The position numbers and the translations under genes are program-made. 64,000 nucleotides of DNA from assembly GCF_019578655.1 (NCBI RefSeq), contig NC_063260.1, forward strand, positions 18,968,723-19,032,722. Reading direction: 5' to 3'. This document shows, piece after piece, positions 1 through 11,863 of the stretch (within the stretch, counting starts at the first letter, position 1; each line of letters begins with the position of its first letter). The notes beneath the pieces are model-generated. The model was not told where the DNA came from. It worked only from the letters and a program-made list of their open reading frames with translations, and made no database searches. The stretch comes from Ricinus communis. Its lineage: Eukaryota > Streptophyta > Magnoliopsida > Malpighiales > Euphorbiaceae.

Positions 1-3000
1 AGAAATAAATTACTTTAACTTAATTGCAACTGTCATGCTTCTCTATTTTAAAGTTAAATTTCTTATTAAGAGTTAAAATACACACGTTTAATTATTTACT
101 AAAGTCGTGCATTTAAAATTGAAAACATAAATAATTTATATATCGGCGTACATAATATAGAGAGAATATTCAAAATATAAAGGGCCAAGCAATAATCAAA
201 GGATTGGTTGGCAAGGATGTCCCCGTATCTTCTTCAAAACATTTTTATTATTTTTTTAATTCAATATTTTAGACTCAATTAATTAAAATTGTAAATCTAT
301 TTCTCAGATTTATTGACGAGACTAGCTGGTGTAGCTTCAAGTTTAACATTAACATAAAAGTCTTGTACATCAACCTATTCATGTCAAAAATAATTTAGTT
401 TTTGGCCTACCAATTTATTGTGAGAATAATTATTATTATATATTAAAATTAATATATTTTCATTTTAAAATATAGTTAGATATAAAATTTGATTAACAGT
501 AAATACAATGTATATTATAAAATCTTAGAAATGAAAAAATTGGAAATTCTTAATTTCTTTAATGTTTTATAATTTGAATGAATATAATCGAGTCACTGTT
601 TCTAAAATTAGTTTTATTATTTAATTAAGAATATCTTATGATAGATATTTTAGTTATAATCATATAAAGTAGTATTAATAAAAATAAAAAAATCCAAAAA
701 GTTACACAAAATTAAATTATCATTAAATAATAAATATTTGGTTGCTTCAAGAGTTGGGAACCTGCTGGTATTTCTCCATAACTTTCTGTTTGTTCCGACC
801 GACTAGTTCCAATTGCGACAAAATAAATGAATTTTTACAGTACATTTCGGTAGGATGTAATAATACATATTTTATATATCATCAACTACAAAAGTTGGCT
901 ATGTGCGGATGTACCAATAATTATTAATTAGAATGAGTTTAGCGATGTTGTTTATCACTAATTATTAATAACTTGAATTTTCCGAAATAGATATAAGAAA
1001 ATATCCAATAGAAAAACAACAAATATATCATATTTACCCTACATTTTTTAATATTGTTTATTAGTTCATAATATTATTAATTACTATGATATTATTTTTT
1101 AATCTGAATATCTAATTTTAAAATAATAGTAGAGCCAAGTAATTTTTAACATTGTTCATGATATTAATAAAAAAATTAATAATTTTATATATTTGAGATA
1201 ATTATTTTAACAAAAGTTATAATTTAAGACCAATAAACATAAAAGGCAAATGCACATCATAATAACTTTTTTGAATATAATAGGTGGAAAGATATTTAAT
1301 AAGTTCAATAAATGATTAGTGAATGGCAGTAGATGGTGTGCTTTTATCTATATCACAAGATATGATTGGATTGTCTTGAAATATGATTGTTTAGTAAATT
1401 TTAATTTAATTCTTGAAGATTAAGATTAAATATTCAACTTACCAAGAGCCTTTTTGTCAATTCAAATATTAACTAACTCTGGTATGTAACTATGTTTACT
1501 CGTACAGAATCTTCTTCATTTTTTATTTTTTATTTTTATAGAATATTTGCAGAATATGTTTATTTTATAAAAAAAATATTTTATATTTTATTTAGATAAT
1601 ATTTTAAATATAGATAATAGACTTAAAATAAATGAAGTGAAAACTCCATGTTTTCATTTAAAAACAAATGACTTCTTATATAAAGAAAATATATTAAATT
1701 TATTTTTAAAATTTTTTTTGAAAAAAGAAAATTAAAAGTTTAGTTATAAATTTAAAAATATAAAAAACTATATTTTTTTTAATTTTTAGAAAATACTACA
1801 AGTAAACACAAAGTTGTATTTTTTATTTTTATTTAAAATGTTTTTAAAAAAACTGATCTGAGTAAACAAATCTTATTTTTAGTAGGACAACGTAAAACTT
1901 TGTTTGGTTCCATACACGAACAAGAAATTCCTATGAAGTAATTTTCTAGATGGTATGCAGATTTCAATTTGATTCGCACGGCTGTATGCAATTGGTCCCC
2001 ACACATAATAAATAGCCAATGCTTATCACGAACATTTTGTTATAAAAATTAAATTAATATTTTTTAAAATCTAGCGGTAATGAATTTATATAATTAAATA
2101 TTAGAAATTATAGAACAATATATCTTTCGACCAATGATAATTCACCTCCCTTCTTATAATTATGTGGCATTTTTAAGTTATAGTTTCTTTGTAAAATACA
2201 ATCTATTTGATCTTAAAAAGAAATATGATGCAGTATTGAATGTAAAAATAGTTATTGAGTAAAGAGAACTGGCAATAATTCTTGAATTTCTGGCGTTAGA
2301 AATGTAAATGCAGTGGGCTTTCGAAGGAGACTTTCTCCCTTCAGGTGGTGAGAATGATCGCTACCGCTACGTGCGAGTGGGACTCTTATGTGCTGAAACT
2401 GTTACAAGTCATTTTTCAACAAGTTTTCTTTTTTTGTGTTTTACAGTCTCCGTTCCTTAATTTGTTCTTTCAATTTTGCTACTTGAGGCTGTAATGTAAC
2501 CAACATGCTCATACTCAGGCCCAAAAAGGCTTTATTTGTAGATAAAATTTCACCATTTACATATTTCTCTTAAAATAATTATTAATTCTTTTATTTTTTT
2601 ATTTTTTATTTAAAATTTCCCACTACTTTTTTTTAGAAAATTCTCCCTCTCTTCTACTTTTATAAAATTGATTTGCAATACAGTACAGATATAAAATATA
2701 TGTTATTTTTTGTTAAATATAATACTCTATATTGTTATTTATTTTTATTTCATTAATATTTCACATTCTTTTTTTATTTTTTAGAATATTTATAAATATA
2801 GATTAAATTATTTATTTTAAAAAATAAATACTTTAATATTAAAAATTAATATCTTTTTTATTACTATTTAAATATATAATTAAAAATTAATACATTACTT
2901 ATTTAGTTTATATTAAAAGTATACGATATATATATATTTTTCTCAATTATACTCAATATTTTTTTTCATTTTATAGCAATTTCTAACATTTTGCATATAA

Positions 3001-4200
3001 GATATTCCCAAAATACTTCTAAATATTTTAAATTAAAAATATTTTTTAAATTTATTTATTCTTTTATCATTAATATAATAAAATCAGATAACATGCGATA
3101 ATATTTTATAAAATTAATATATTTTAAATTTATTATCTGTGAAAATATACTAACATATATATATATATATTCTTCAAACTACATTTAACATATATCTATT
3201 CACCTAAAAAAGGTCAAATGAGAGATTTTTATAAATAAAATTTTATTAGAATATTTTTATAAGTAAAATTTTATTTTGGTATTCTTATAGTAATTTATAT
3301 TTTAATAATATTTATTAAAAATTCTTATTTATAATAGGAAATTTGTATTTGTTTGTATTTTATTTTTTTATAATACATGTACTTTTTAGTAAAAAAATTA
3401 ATAAATAAAGAAAATAAAATACACTATGTATTAAAACATAATTTTTTATTATTTTATGTATTTTTTATTTAAAATTTCAACGTTGACTTAAATAATATGC
3501 ATATAATAATATATTACAGCGATTTATGATTAAATTATTTTTTATAATTTTCTTGTAATTTTATTTTTTACTGCAATTAAAAATTTAAAACTTATTATTA
3601 TGATCAATATTCATAACATACTCAAAATGCTTATATATTTAAATATAAAGATATTTATTTTATAAAAATTTAATGATATTGTTATAATATATTTTAAGAA
3701 TTAATAATATTTATCAATTTGGTATTATTTATATATGCATATCAAAAAATAATTTTAGTGAGAGTTTTACATAATTAAATCTTTGTTGATTGTGAATAAA
3801 AAATAAAAAGAATTAATATTCAAATCTTTTTACTATTAATTATAAAAAGGTTACTTAAAATTTTAATTGTAACTAAAAATTATAATGCATAAGAATAAAA
3901 TGGATTTTTATTCATAATCTTATATAATGAAGCCTTCCATTTAACTGTTTTAATATTGAATCTCTCAAATTAAAAAGAAAAACTCTTTTAATATTGAAAC
4001 CTGAAGAGTTGATAAATCTGGAATAATATTGATTTCTAGTTTTTTTTCTTAAAAATAAAAACTGAAACAGCGGTCTCTTTCTTAAGAAATATTAGTAATT
4101 AATAAAAACAAAAACAAAGCACATATCATTTTCGCTTTATCATTATATCCTCGTGTCAATGTGCAATCCAAAGTTAAATTAAGTAGCCAATCATATATTT
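1..4200. other. AT-rich intergenic DNA
   Basis: No coding region is supported here. The sequence is strongly AT-rich, with many short poly-A/T and TA runs, including a short TA microsatellite near 3155-3172. The one short open frame near 742-927 has no recognisable domain and no splice context. I see no paired terminal repeats. Confidence 0.7.
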
Positions 4201-4224
4201 ACTTCACGAGCCGAAAATACTCTT

Positions 4225-4366
4225 CACGTGAAAAAATAACGTGTCGACTTACTACTGGATCCATAGCACACGTGTTGCGTTCCCACCGACAAGTGGGCAC
4301 CAAGCAGCAACTTGCTGGTAAAACTGTAAAAAACAAATAAAAAAACAAAAATCCCTTACGCACGTG
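4225..4366 (+). promoter_or_regulatory. Cluster of three CACGTG G-boxes upstream of the JAZ gene
   Basis: Perfect palindromic CACGTG hexamers occur at 4225-4230, 4269-4274 and 4361-4366, about 310-450 bp upstream of the JAZ start codon. G-boxes are the known binding sites of MYC2-type bHLH factors, and JAZ genes are classic MYC2 targets under negative feedback. Three sites within 142 bp of otherwise AT-rich DNA suggest a jasmonate-responsive promoter. Binding itself is inferred. Confidence 0.7.
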
Positions 4367-4676
4367 CTCAGTTACCGAATAAACCAGTCACATAACTGGA
4401 TATACCGGTAATACATATCTGGTCTTTTATTTTTCTCTTTTAAAAAATTCAACGGTCAAGATCTTATGCTGCGAGTAAAAAAGAAAATACTCTCTTTTGT
4501 TGTCGTTGGAAGCTTTCTTTTTGGTGGTCTTTTTGTGTTTGCTTTCTTTAAGTTAAGGTTTGGTGGAGCAGTGGGATTAGATTGATCTGTGAATTTATGG
4601 TTATTGAGGTTGTTTATTGAGGTGGTTTTTATTTGAGAGTTGTGTTTCTTTTGTGTTTGCATTAGAGAGGTGAGAG

Positions 4677-7433
4677 ATGGAGAGAGATTTTCTGGGGTTG
4701 AATTGTCAAGATTCATTGGCCGTTGTTAAGGAAGAGGTTAACTCTGATGGGTATAAAGAGATAGGTACATATATATATATAAGTATTTTTATTATCTTGT
4801 GATTACTTTTTGTTGGCTACTTTCAATAGTATTGGTTAATTTAGTTTGTGCAATCTGAGATATCCTGATATGGAAACTATGTAACTTTGAATTTGAAATA
4901 TGGTTTGTCTAAAGTTTGAATTTTGATATTTGTTTGTACTTTGTTAATTTTGTATGCGAAATTGGTAAACCTATGATTAACTAACTGAACAAGTGAGAAA
5001 GCAAAAGTTAAGAAACCACTATCTTCTCCTTCTTCTTCTTTTTTTGTTAGTATGAATTAGAAAAGTATGTGTTTAATTTGGAAGTGGTTATTTTAATGAC
5101 CCAGACAAAGTTAATTGTAATTGTAGTTTGTTAACTATAACTAGCTATATTTTAATTTTTCTCTATTAATTGGCTTACATATGTATAATATCTGTTATCA
5201 CTCCAGATTTATTTGGATAAGAATATGTCAGTAGGTGTATCTTTTGTTATATGAATGCAAGTGTATAGATTTATAACATCTTCATTAGTTTTTCTGTTAT
5301 AGTAACCTTAAGATTTTGTGGAGTATTACAAAAAAATTCATTGTTCTCACTGGAACTATAATGTTTCATGATCCATCTAAGTGGAAAGAGTTCTGCAATT
5401 CTGGAGTCTTAATTTAGTTTCCTTATAAGTTGACTACGGTTAAGTGCTAGAGAAATTTTCCATAAATTTTTTCTTTGTTGGTTTTAATATTAAGCTTGTT
5501 AATACTGTTTATTCTTTTCTCGAAATCTTAAGGTTTTAGTAAAGTTTCAGGGATACAGTGGCCCTTCCTCAACAAGGTCTCTTCCCTTCCTCATTTGATG
5601 CCTTTCAAGGCTGCTCAAGAAGATAAGACCAAGAGGATTGTATCTGATTCTATAGTGCCCTCTGGATTCTTGTCCATCGCAACTGTAGATGCTTTGGACC
5701 CTAGCCAAAAACAGGTGGCTGAAATTCAGGTATAATTTTGTGCCTTCTCTTTTTGATTATATTCTTGTTCTATGGTTTGAGTTGTTTCTCTTCTGTTATA
5801 TTCTGGATATAAACAAGTCTTCATTATAGCCTTAGTTGATAGTTGTAAAGGAATAAATGATGCTGTTCATATTTGTCTTTCGTAATTAACTGGAGGATTC
5901 CGGCAACCGTTTGATTTGATTGGTGTATAGTTGTTTTCTCTTCTACAAGTATCAACTGATGATATAATTATTCTTATTGTTCTTTTACCATGTAGAGATC
6001 ATTTAATCTTGAAAGGCAAGGTGGCAATCATTTTACATTAGCTTCTTATCCTTTACAACATGATGTGCATTCCGTGCATCATCCTGATGTGAAGGTGTTT
6101 CCAGTCCCTAATTATACGAGTTCAATTTCCACGAGCCACTCTTTCTTCAAGAATCATTATGCAACCACTGGTCCGAGTATGGTCGCCACTACTACAAAGC
6201 CACAGTTCCTTGGAGGAATTCCCGTGACAGCTCCACAAACAATTCTTCCTAATATTAGTTCTGTCAATCGAAAATTTGATTCATGGTAATGCATAACTTT
6301 TACTAAATATGAATGTAGTATTATATTATCGAACTTAGTAAGAGTTTTAGTTGATATTTTCCTCTGAAAACAGTGTGAAAACCTCTGGATCTCCTGCTCA
6401 ACTGACCATCTTTTATGGTGGGACAGTTAATGTGTATGATGATATATCGCCTGAGAAGGTTCTTTATCTTTCTCTTCCTGATAAAGCATTATGCTGGTTA
6501 TTTATCATCCTATAGACCTCTACTGAAATAAATTCATTTTGGAATTTTATCAGGCTCAAGCTATCATGTTCTTGGCTGGAAATGGATCTTCAATTCCTTC
6601 TAACATGTCACAGCCAAAAATTCAAGTCCAGGCACCAAACTCAAAGGCAGTAGCAACTGTTGTTAGTCCGGTCAACCAACCTGTAATAACACCACCTTGC
6701 TCCCGTCTCTCAAGCCCTTTGTCTGTTTCCTCACATACTGGTGCTCAGTCAGGGAGCGGCTCTACTAGTACTGAAGAAATTGTGGCAGTTAAACCTTCTG
6801 GAGTTCCAACCACTCCTGTTAGCAAACCGGACACACCAAAACTTGCAAGTGCCATGGGATCTGCACCTGCAGCAATTATGATGCCATCTGGTATGACCTT
6901 GCTCTCTAGAAGGACAGCTTTCCATTAGAAACTTTCCAATTTTGAAGACTTCTGAATTGCATGTTACTCATTCATTGAGCACACAATGCATTGTACAAAG
7001 ATTCGAGTTATGAATACAATATTTGCGATGTATAATTGATATCTAACTTCTTGTTCAGCAGTGCCTCAGGCGCGAAAGGCGTCCTTGGCTCGGTTTTTGG
7101 AGAAGCGCAAGGAGAGGTAAGGTATTTAGATTAAATCAAAAGGTGTTGCTTTTCATATAAGATCTCTTAACAAGGGCAATAATCCGTGGAAATGTCTTGC
7201 AATCCGTTAAGTAATTAGGCATCTAAATACTAAATGATCTAAATATAATCCCTACATGATCCATCTACTAATCATAATGTTAAGATTTTGCTGCAAGCCT
7301 CACGTAATCATTTTGATTAAGACTCGTATCTGATGCTGTGGCCTCTTTCTGTGCATGTAGGATGATGAGTGCAGCACCATACAACCTCTGCAAGAATTCT
7401 CTTGAATCTTCTATCCAGAATCCAATGGATTAA
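4677..7433 (+). CDS. JAZ3: JAZ3/TIFY6B-like jasmonate ZIM-domain repressor, 7 coding exons
   Basis: Nuclear repressor of jasmonate signalling: JAZ proteins hold MYC factors inactive and are degraded through COI1 when JA-Ile is present. Coding exons by my joins are 4677-4764, 5551-5729, 5996-6285, 6374-6458, 6554-6890, 7059-7116 and 7361-7433, giving 369 residues. All introns are GT-AG. The start MERDFLGLN and the following KEIGIQWPFLNKVSSLP segment are typical of the JAZ3/TIFY6B group. The TIFY (ZIM) domain spans about residues 192-224 with core TIFYGG at 197-202. The Jas motif is at about 328-355 (RKASLARFLEKRKER, then MMSAAPYN), with the PY nuclear-import signal. As in other JAZ genes, an intron divides the Jas motif. 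The segment between TIFY and Jas is Ser/Pro/Thr-rich. The exon chain is open throughout, so the gene looks functional. The JAZ3 versus JAZ4 assignment is by resemblance only. Confidence 0.93.
7117..7360 (+). other. Jas intron whose retention truncates the JAZ degron
   Basis: This intron separates the N-terminal part of the Jas motif from the PY-containing end. If it is retained, the frame reads one more Arg codon and meets TAA at once (7118-7120), giving a 346-residue protein with TIFY and most of Jas but no PY tail. In Arabidopsis, retention of the Jas intron makes stabilised dominant JAZ repressors such as JAZ10.3. Whether this gene does so is inferred. Confidence 0.6.
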
Positions 7434-9260
7434 AGTACTCCCGAATAGGAGATGGTTCGCTCTCGGCAAGTATGGAGAGCACCAAAACAAACGGTGCCAA
7501 CTTAGAAGGGAGTCATTGCAATTTAAGTAGTAAACTAAAGATGTAAGCAAATGTATTTTTGTTTTCTAACTAGAATAATTGAATCCCTTTCTTTGGCTTC
7601 AGGAAACTTATTGCGCGTATGTATAGCATATAAATAGAGGTGCTGTAGGGTTATCTCCCATATTTTTCCTTTTTCAGATTTCAGTTCCCCTTTCTGTTAA
7701 TCCGTTCGGATCATTTCCTTCCAAGATGATATTTTAAGTGCATTTTGTAGCTGCACAACTTGTGTTAAATTGTGGAAACTAATATCAGATTAGGATTATG
7801 TGTAGTATCTGCATCATATTTTGTGAACCCATTATGTGTGGCAAGACCAAGAGTTTAGCAGTTCTTAATTATCAGGCGTTCATTTCTAATGTTATTATAA
7901 ATTTTCAAACCATTTTGTCAACAAAAATGGGTGATTGGGTGTGTTTCTTGGAGTTTGTAAATTGTCTGGAAGAGGTTCCTTCTAGTTCTCAGTCTCTGTT
8001 AGATAGATTGCAGCTTGAGTGGCTTTGTCCTTTCTGAGCTCACACTTCCTCGGGAGTAGATATTGTTAAAGCGCACATTATGACGCTATTTCTGCTGGTC
8101 GCGTACTTAATTCGGAAAGTTGGATGATTTAATTTCATTTCGTGTTTCTTTTGTGGGGACTCGGATTTTAGTTTGTATTGAAAATATGGATGACGGTTCA
8201 TTAATTAGAATCCCAAAAAATGCTTTATGGAATTTATATTCACTGAATTCAATAATAGTGTCCTTCTTTAAGAAAATATGTATAGTATTTTTCTAATTTT
8301 AACTCACTCTGATAAATTGATTTATAGTTGAAAAAATAATTATTAAGAGCTTAAAAAAGACTCTTTAGTTCATTATTGAAATTCTGAAAAGTAAAGGATT
8401 TGAAATTTGAAATCTGAAAGTAAAAAAGAGAAATTGAAGTGAATATCTTAAAATTTGAAGTAAAAAAATAGAAGTGTGGCAGACATGAAGCATCTTAGAG
8501 AGAAACAAATCAATTGGCGAGGGATGATTATACTTTCTTCTACTGCCCCCTTTTTTCTAAAACAAATATTTTGCTTATTCGATTTTTAACCAAAGAAAAG
8601 AAGAATTTTAAGGGAGGGTTTTATTGGTGAACATGATCATGGTCCAACATTTTCCTTTTCCTTTTTCTTTCTTTGGGCACAGCACTTTCAATTACTGTGT
8701 ATCTCTACTCTGGTGTTGAGTTGGGCCACACTGGAATATCTTTTTGTCAAGAAACCGATTAAAATAATAAATATGTTTGAAAAATTACTATTTAGCGTAT
8801 GTATAATAATTAATAAAAAATAATATATATGTGTAAATATTTTATATTTTAATATTAGATAATTAATATATATTTTATAATTTATATTAATAATTTATTA
8901 ATTTAGTATATAAATAGAAATATATATAAAATTTAAATATAATTTTTTTTTTTTGGATAATGAGTTCTTATTTGCTGTTGGGTCATTCTCTAAGCTTTTC
9001 GTATACTATGTTTAATGGGTGCAACTATACTACTGGGTCCAACTTTTATTTATTTATTATTTATTTTATAATGTGTTTTCTCTTCTCTGATTAATTCACG
9101 TGGTCCATTTTTAACAAGCTGCCATCCAATTGTCGTACAAGGCTACGACGATGAGGGGTTCACAAGAGAAATCCGACGACTGCCAACGGTGGCTGACAAT
9201 GACTTCGTCTGTCGCTGCCCCCAATTACATGTTACATTAGCTAACCTTATCTATGCTGTG
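7434..9260. other. JAZ 3' UTR and intergenic DNA
   Basis: The stretch after the JAZ stop presumably starts with the 3' UTR (roughly 7434-7750, end not definable). An open frame at 7798-8037 has no homology I recognise. The rest is AT-rich. A moderately GC-rich stretch at about 9120-9240 directly precedes the chromovirus insertion and shows no coding signature I can name. Confidence 0.5.
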
Positions 9261-9826
9261 TGTCACGCCCCGCCTCGCAGCTAGCAAGGGAAGGCTGCAC
9301 AACACGGCCGTGTTGGATTTCAACAATGCCCGTGTTGCCAACACGCCCAAGGACACGCTCGTGTTGGTTGAATACAAATGCGAAGGACCTAGAAGCTTCG
9401 GGAAACACGGCCACAGTAGGTAACACGGCCAATTACCCAAAACCGTGTTCCTAACACGGCCTTGAGCACGGCCATGTTCCCAACACGGCCTGGAACACGG
9501 CCATGTTGGCGGACAGGGGGAAAACTATAAATACCCCTTCCTTGTATCATTTGAAAAGGTTAGGAAGAGAGCTTGTGTAGAGAGAGAAAGTGTGCTCATT
9601 GTAAGTAGCTTTAGTGTGAATTAATCAATACAAGTATACACTTCCACAACTCTTGCGTCTCTTTGTGCCACTTTCGTGAATTTACTTCCGCTAGCGTATT
9701 TGCTATCATTCTGCCGGGTTTGGCAATCAAGGGTAGGCTGACTAGCTATCTTGACTTTCGGGGAAATCAAGCAAGCTAGGCCGCACGTGGGCAAGGTTTT
9801 GGTTAGAAAATAAAACTCACGTGACA
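9261..9826 (+). repeat. 5' LTR of the chromovirus
   Basis: 566 bp, TG...CA bounded. A TATAAATA box at 9526-9533 marks the likely U3 promoter. The U3 part carries about seven copies of CACGGCC, several forming the palindrome-like AACACGGCCGTGTT. It is longer than the 3' LTR, with extra sequence near 9480-9515 and 9765-9790. Confidence 0.93.
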
Positions 9827-9828
9827 GT

Positions 9829-9840
9829 TGGTATCAGAGC
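9829..9840 (+). other. Primer-binding site (initiator Met-tRNA type)
   Basis: TGGTATCAGAGC lies two bases after the 5' LTR end. This is complementary to the 3' end of plant initiator methionine tRNA, the usual primer of plant LTR retrotransposons. Confidence 0.9.
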
Positions 9841-9943
9841 AGGTTCGAGACAAAGCCAAGTTCGAGACAGAGCAGGTTGGTATCACGCCACAGTTGGAAG
9901 TATAGCGCGGATAAGTTCTTTGGGAGAATTCTTGCACGAGATA

Positions 9944-11863
9944 ATGGCCAAGGTTGGTGAGCAATCTACTTCTACCGCTCCTCCTACTCCAAGGGAAGGA
10001 GGAAAGGATAGCGGAAAGGGCCGGAGGGATAAGTCCCGCGACGTGATTGGCGCGATGGAGGAGAGGCTAGTCAGGGTGGAGACTACCATGTCTGATTGGT
10101 GGGATAAAATCAAAGACATGGACCTACGCATCGAGAAGCTAGAGTCCAAGGGGGACGACGGAGAGCTTCGCGAGGAGATGCAAGGTACCTTGAATGTTCT
10201 TGCCGACAATTTATCAAGGGACAATGAGGCTCTCAAGAAATTGCTTGTCCAATGCCTAGAGAAGGTCGATAAGCTTGAGGTGGAGCTTAATTTGTGCAAG
10301 ACCGCATTGGCAAAGAGTGGGGGAGCGCAAGTAGCGACGGTCCACAAAGTCGATGCTCCTAAACCAAAGGCCTACGGTGGGGCGAGGAATGCGAGGGAGA
10401 TCGACAACTTCCTGTGGAACCTGGAGGGATACTTTGAGGCAGTGGGCATCGTGGACGACACCACTAAGGTAAAGTCCGTATCTCTCTACTTGTGTGATAT
10501 TGCTACCGTCTGGTGGAGACGGAGGTGCGAGGATGTGAAAAAGGGCCTCTGCACCATTAATACTTGGGAAGATTTTGTTCGGGAGCTTAAGAAGCAATTC
10601 TATCCCGACAATGCCGAGAAGGAGGCGAGGTCAAAGCTTCGACGTCTCCAATATAGAGATGGTCATATTCAGGAGTATGTGAAGGAGTTTTCCGAATTGA
10701 TGTTGGAGATTCCCGATTTGGGGGAGAAGGAAGCTTTTTATGCCTTTATTGATGGGTTATCTCGGTGGGCTCAGTTGGAGCTAGAAAGGTGAGGTGTGTA
10801 GGACCTTGCCACTGCGATGGCGGTTGCCGAGTCCTTGATAGAGTTGAAGAGGAAGGACTCGTTTAAACCAAAGGTAAAGAAATACGAAGGTAGTGACAAA
10901 GGTGGTGGAGATAGGGGAAAATCTTCCACCAAGGATGGTAAGGCTTCATATAAAGACAAGGGCAAATGGAAGAAGGAAGACAGGCGTAGTTCTTCCCCGA
11001 GAAAGCTTGCCTGCTTCATATGCGACGGACCTCAGCGGGTATATGATTGTCCAAAGCGAGGAAAGCTTGGGGCGCTAGTGATTACCGAAGAGGAAAGGCA
11101 AGAAGAAGAGCGAAGACTTGCTTCCCTTCGACTCCTTAATGCTATCCAAGCCAAAGTGGAGCAAAAGCCTCATAGGCGAATGTACGTGGAGACCAATATC
11201 GGAGGCAGGAGTATTCAAGCCATGGTGGACACTGGAGCTGACACGGTATACATGGCGAAAGAGGTGGCTGACTCTATTAAGCTGCCTTACAAGAAGGAAA
11301 AGGGCTTCATTAAAGGGGTGAACGCAAAGAGATTACCTATCATTGGCGTTGCGAGAGGAACTAACATCCGAATAGGCCAATGGCAAGGTAAGGTCGATAT
11401 CACAATTGCTCCTATTGATGATCAACGATTTTATCTTGGTATGGACTTCCTCGACATGGTGAAGGCATTCTTGGTTCCTTACGCCAACACCATGTGCATA
11501 ATGGAGAATGGCCAACCTTGTGTTGTGCCGATAAAAAGGGAGTTAAGTCAAGATAAGATGGTGTCGGCCATACAGCTCTCAAAAGGGGTAAAAAGGAAGG
11601 AGCCAACCTTCCTAGCAACCCTTAAAGTGGAAGAAGGTACCCATGCTAGTGAGGCTACACTTCCAAGCCCTATCCGAGGCGTACTAGATGAGTTTAAAGA
11701 TGTTATGCCGCCAGAGCTACCGAAGAAGCTTCCTCCACGCCGAGAAGTGGACCACGAGATTGAGCTCGGAATCGGAGCCAAACCACCCGCCTTTGCCCCC
11801 CTACCGTATGGGCGCCTCCCCGAGCTAGAGGAATTAAGGAGGCAATTTAAGGAGTACGCTTGA
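9944..11863 (+). pseudogene. Chromovirus gag-protease region with two in-frame stops
   Basis: A single reading frame covers gag and protease. I place the start at the ATG at 9944; the frame upstream runs into the LTR/PBS. Gag has a charged, coiled-coil-like N-terminal part, then a retrotransposon capsid-like domain (around 10400-10790, with a WW pair and a KKQFYP motif). TGA at 10790 and TAG at 10799 interrupt the frame, which resumes to 11863. A zinc-knuckle-like stretch near 11012-11050 has its three Cys, but Gln stands where the His is expected. The aspartic-protease motif DTGAD is near 11228. The frame is lost at about 11850, where pol continues in another frame. Confidence 0.85.

Noticed and set aside
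4456..4716. Open frame of 86 codons on the minus strand over JAZ exon 1
   Set aside because: It is antisense to the JAZ 5' UTR and first exon and has no recognisable domain; the sense strand explains the sequence.
7798..8037. 79-codon open frame downstream of JAZ
   Set aside because: No known domain and no exon context; probably chance in the 3' flank.
9829..9845. tRNA-like TGGTATCAGAGC sequences (also at 34521)
   Set aside because: These are primer-binding sites next to LTRs, not tRNA genes; no cloverleaf surrounds them.
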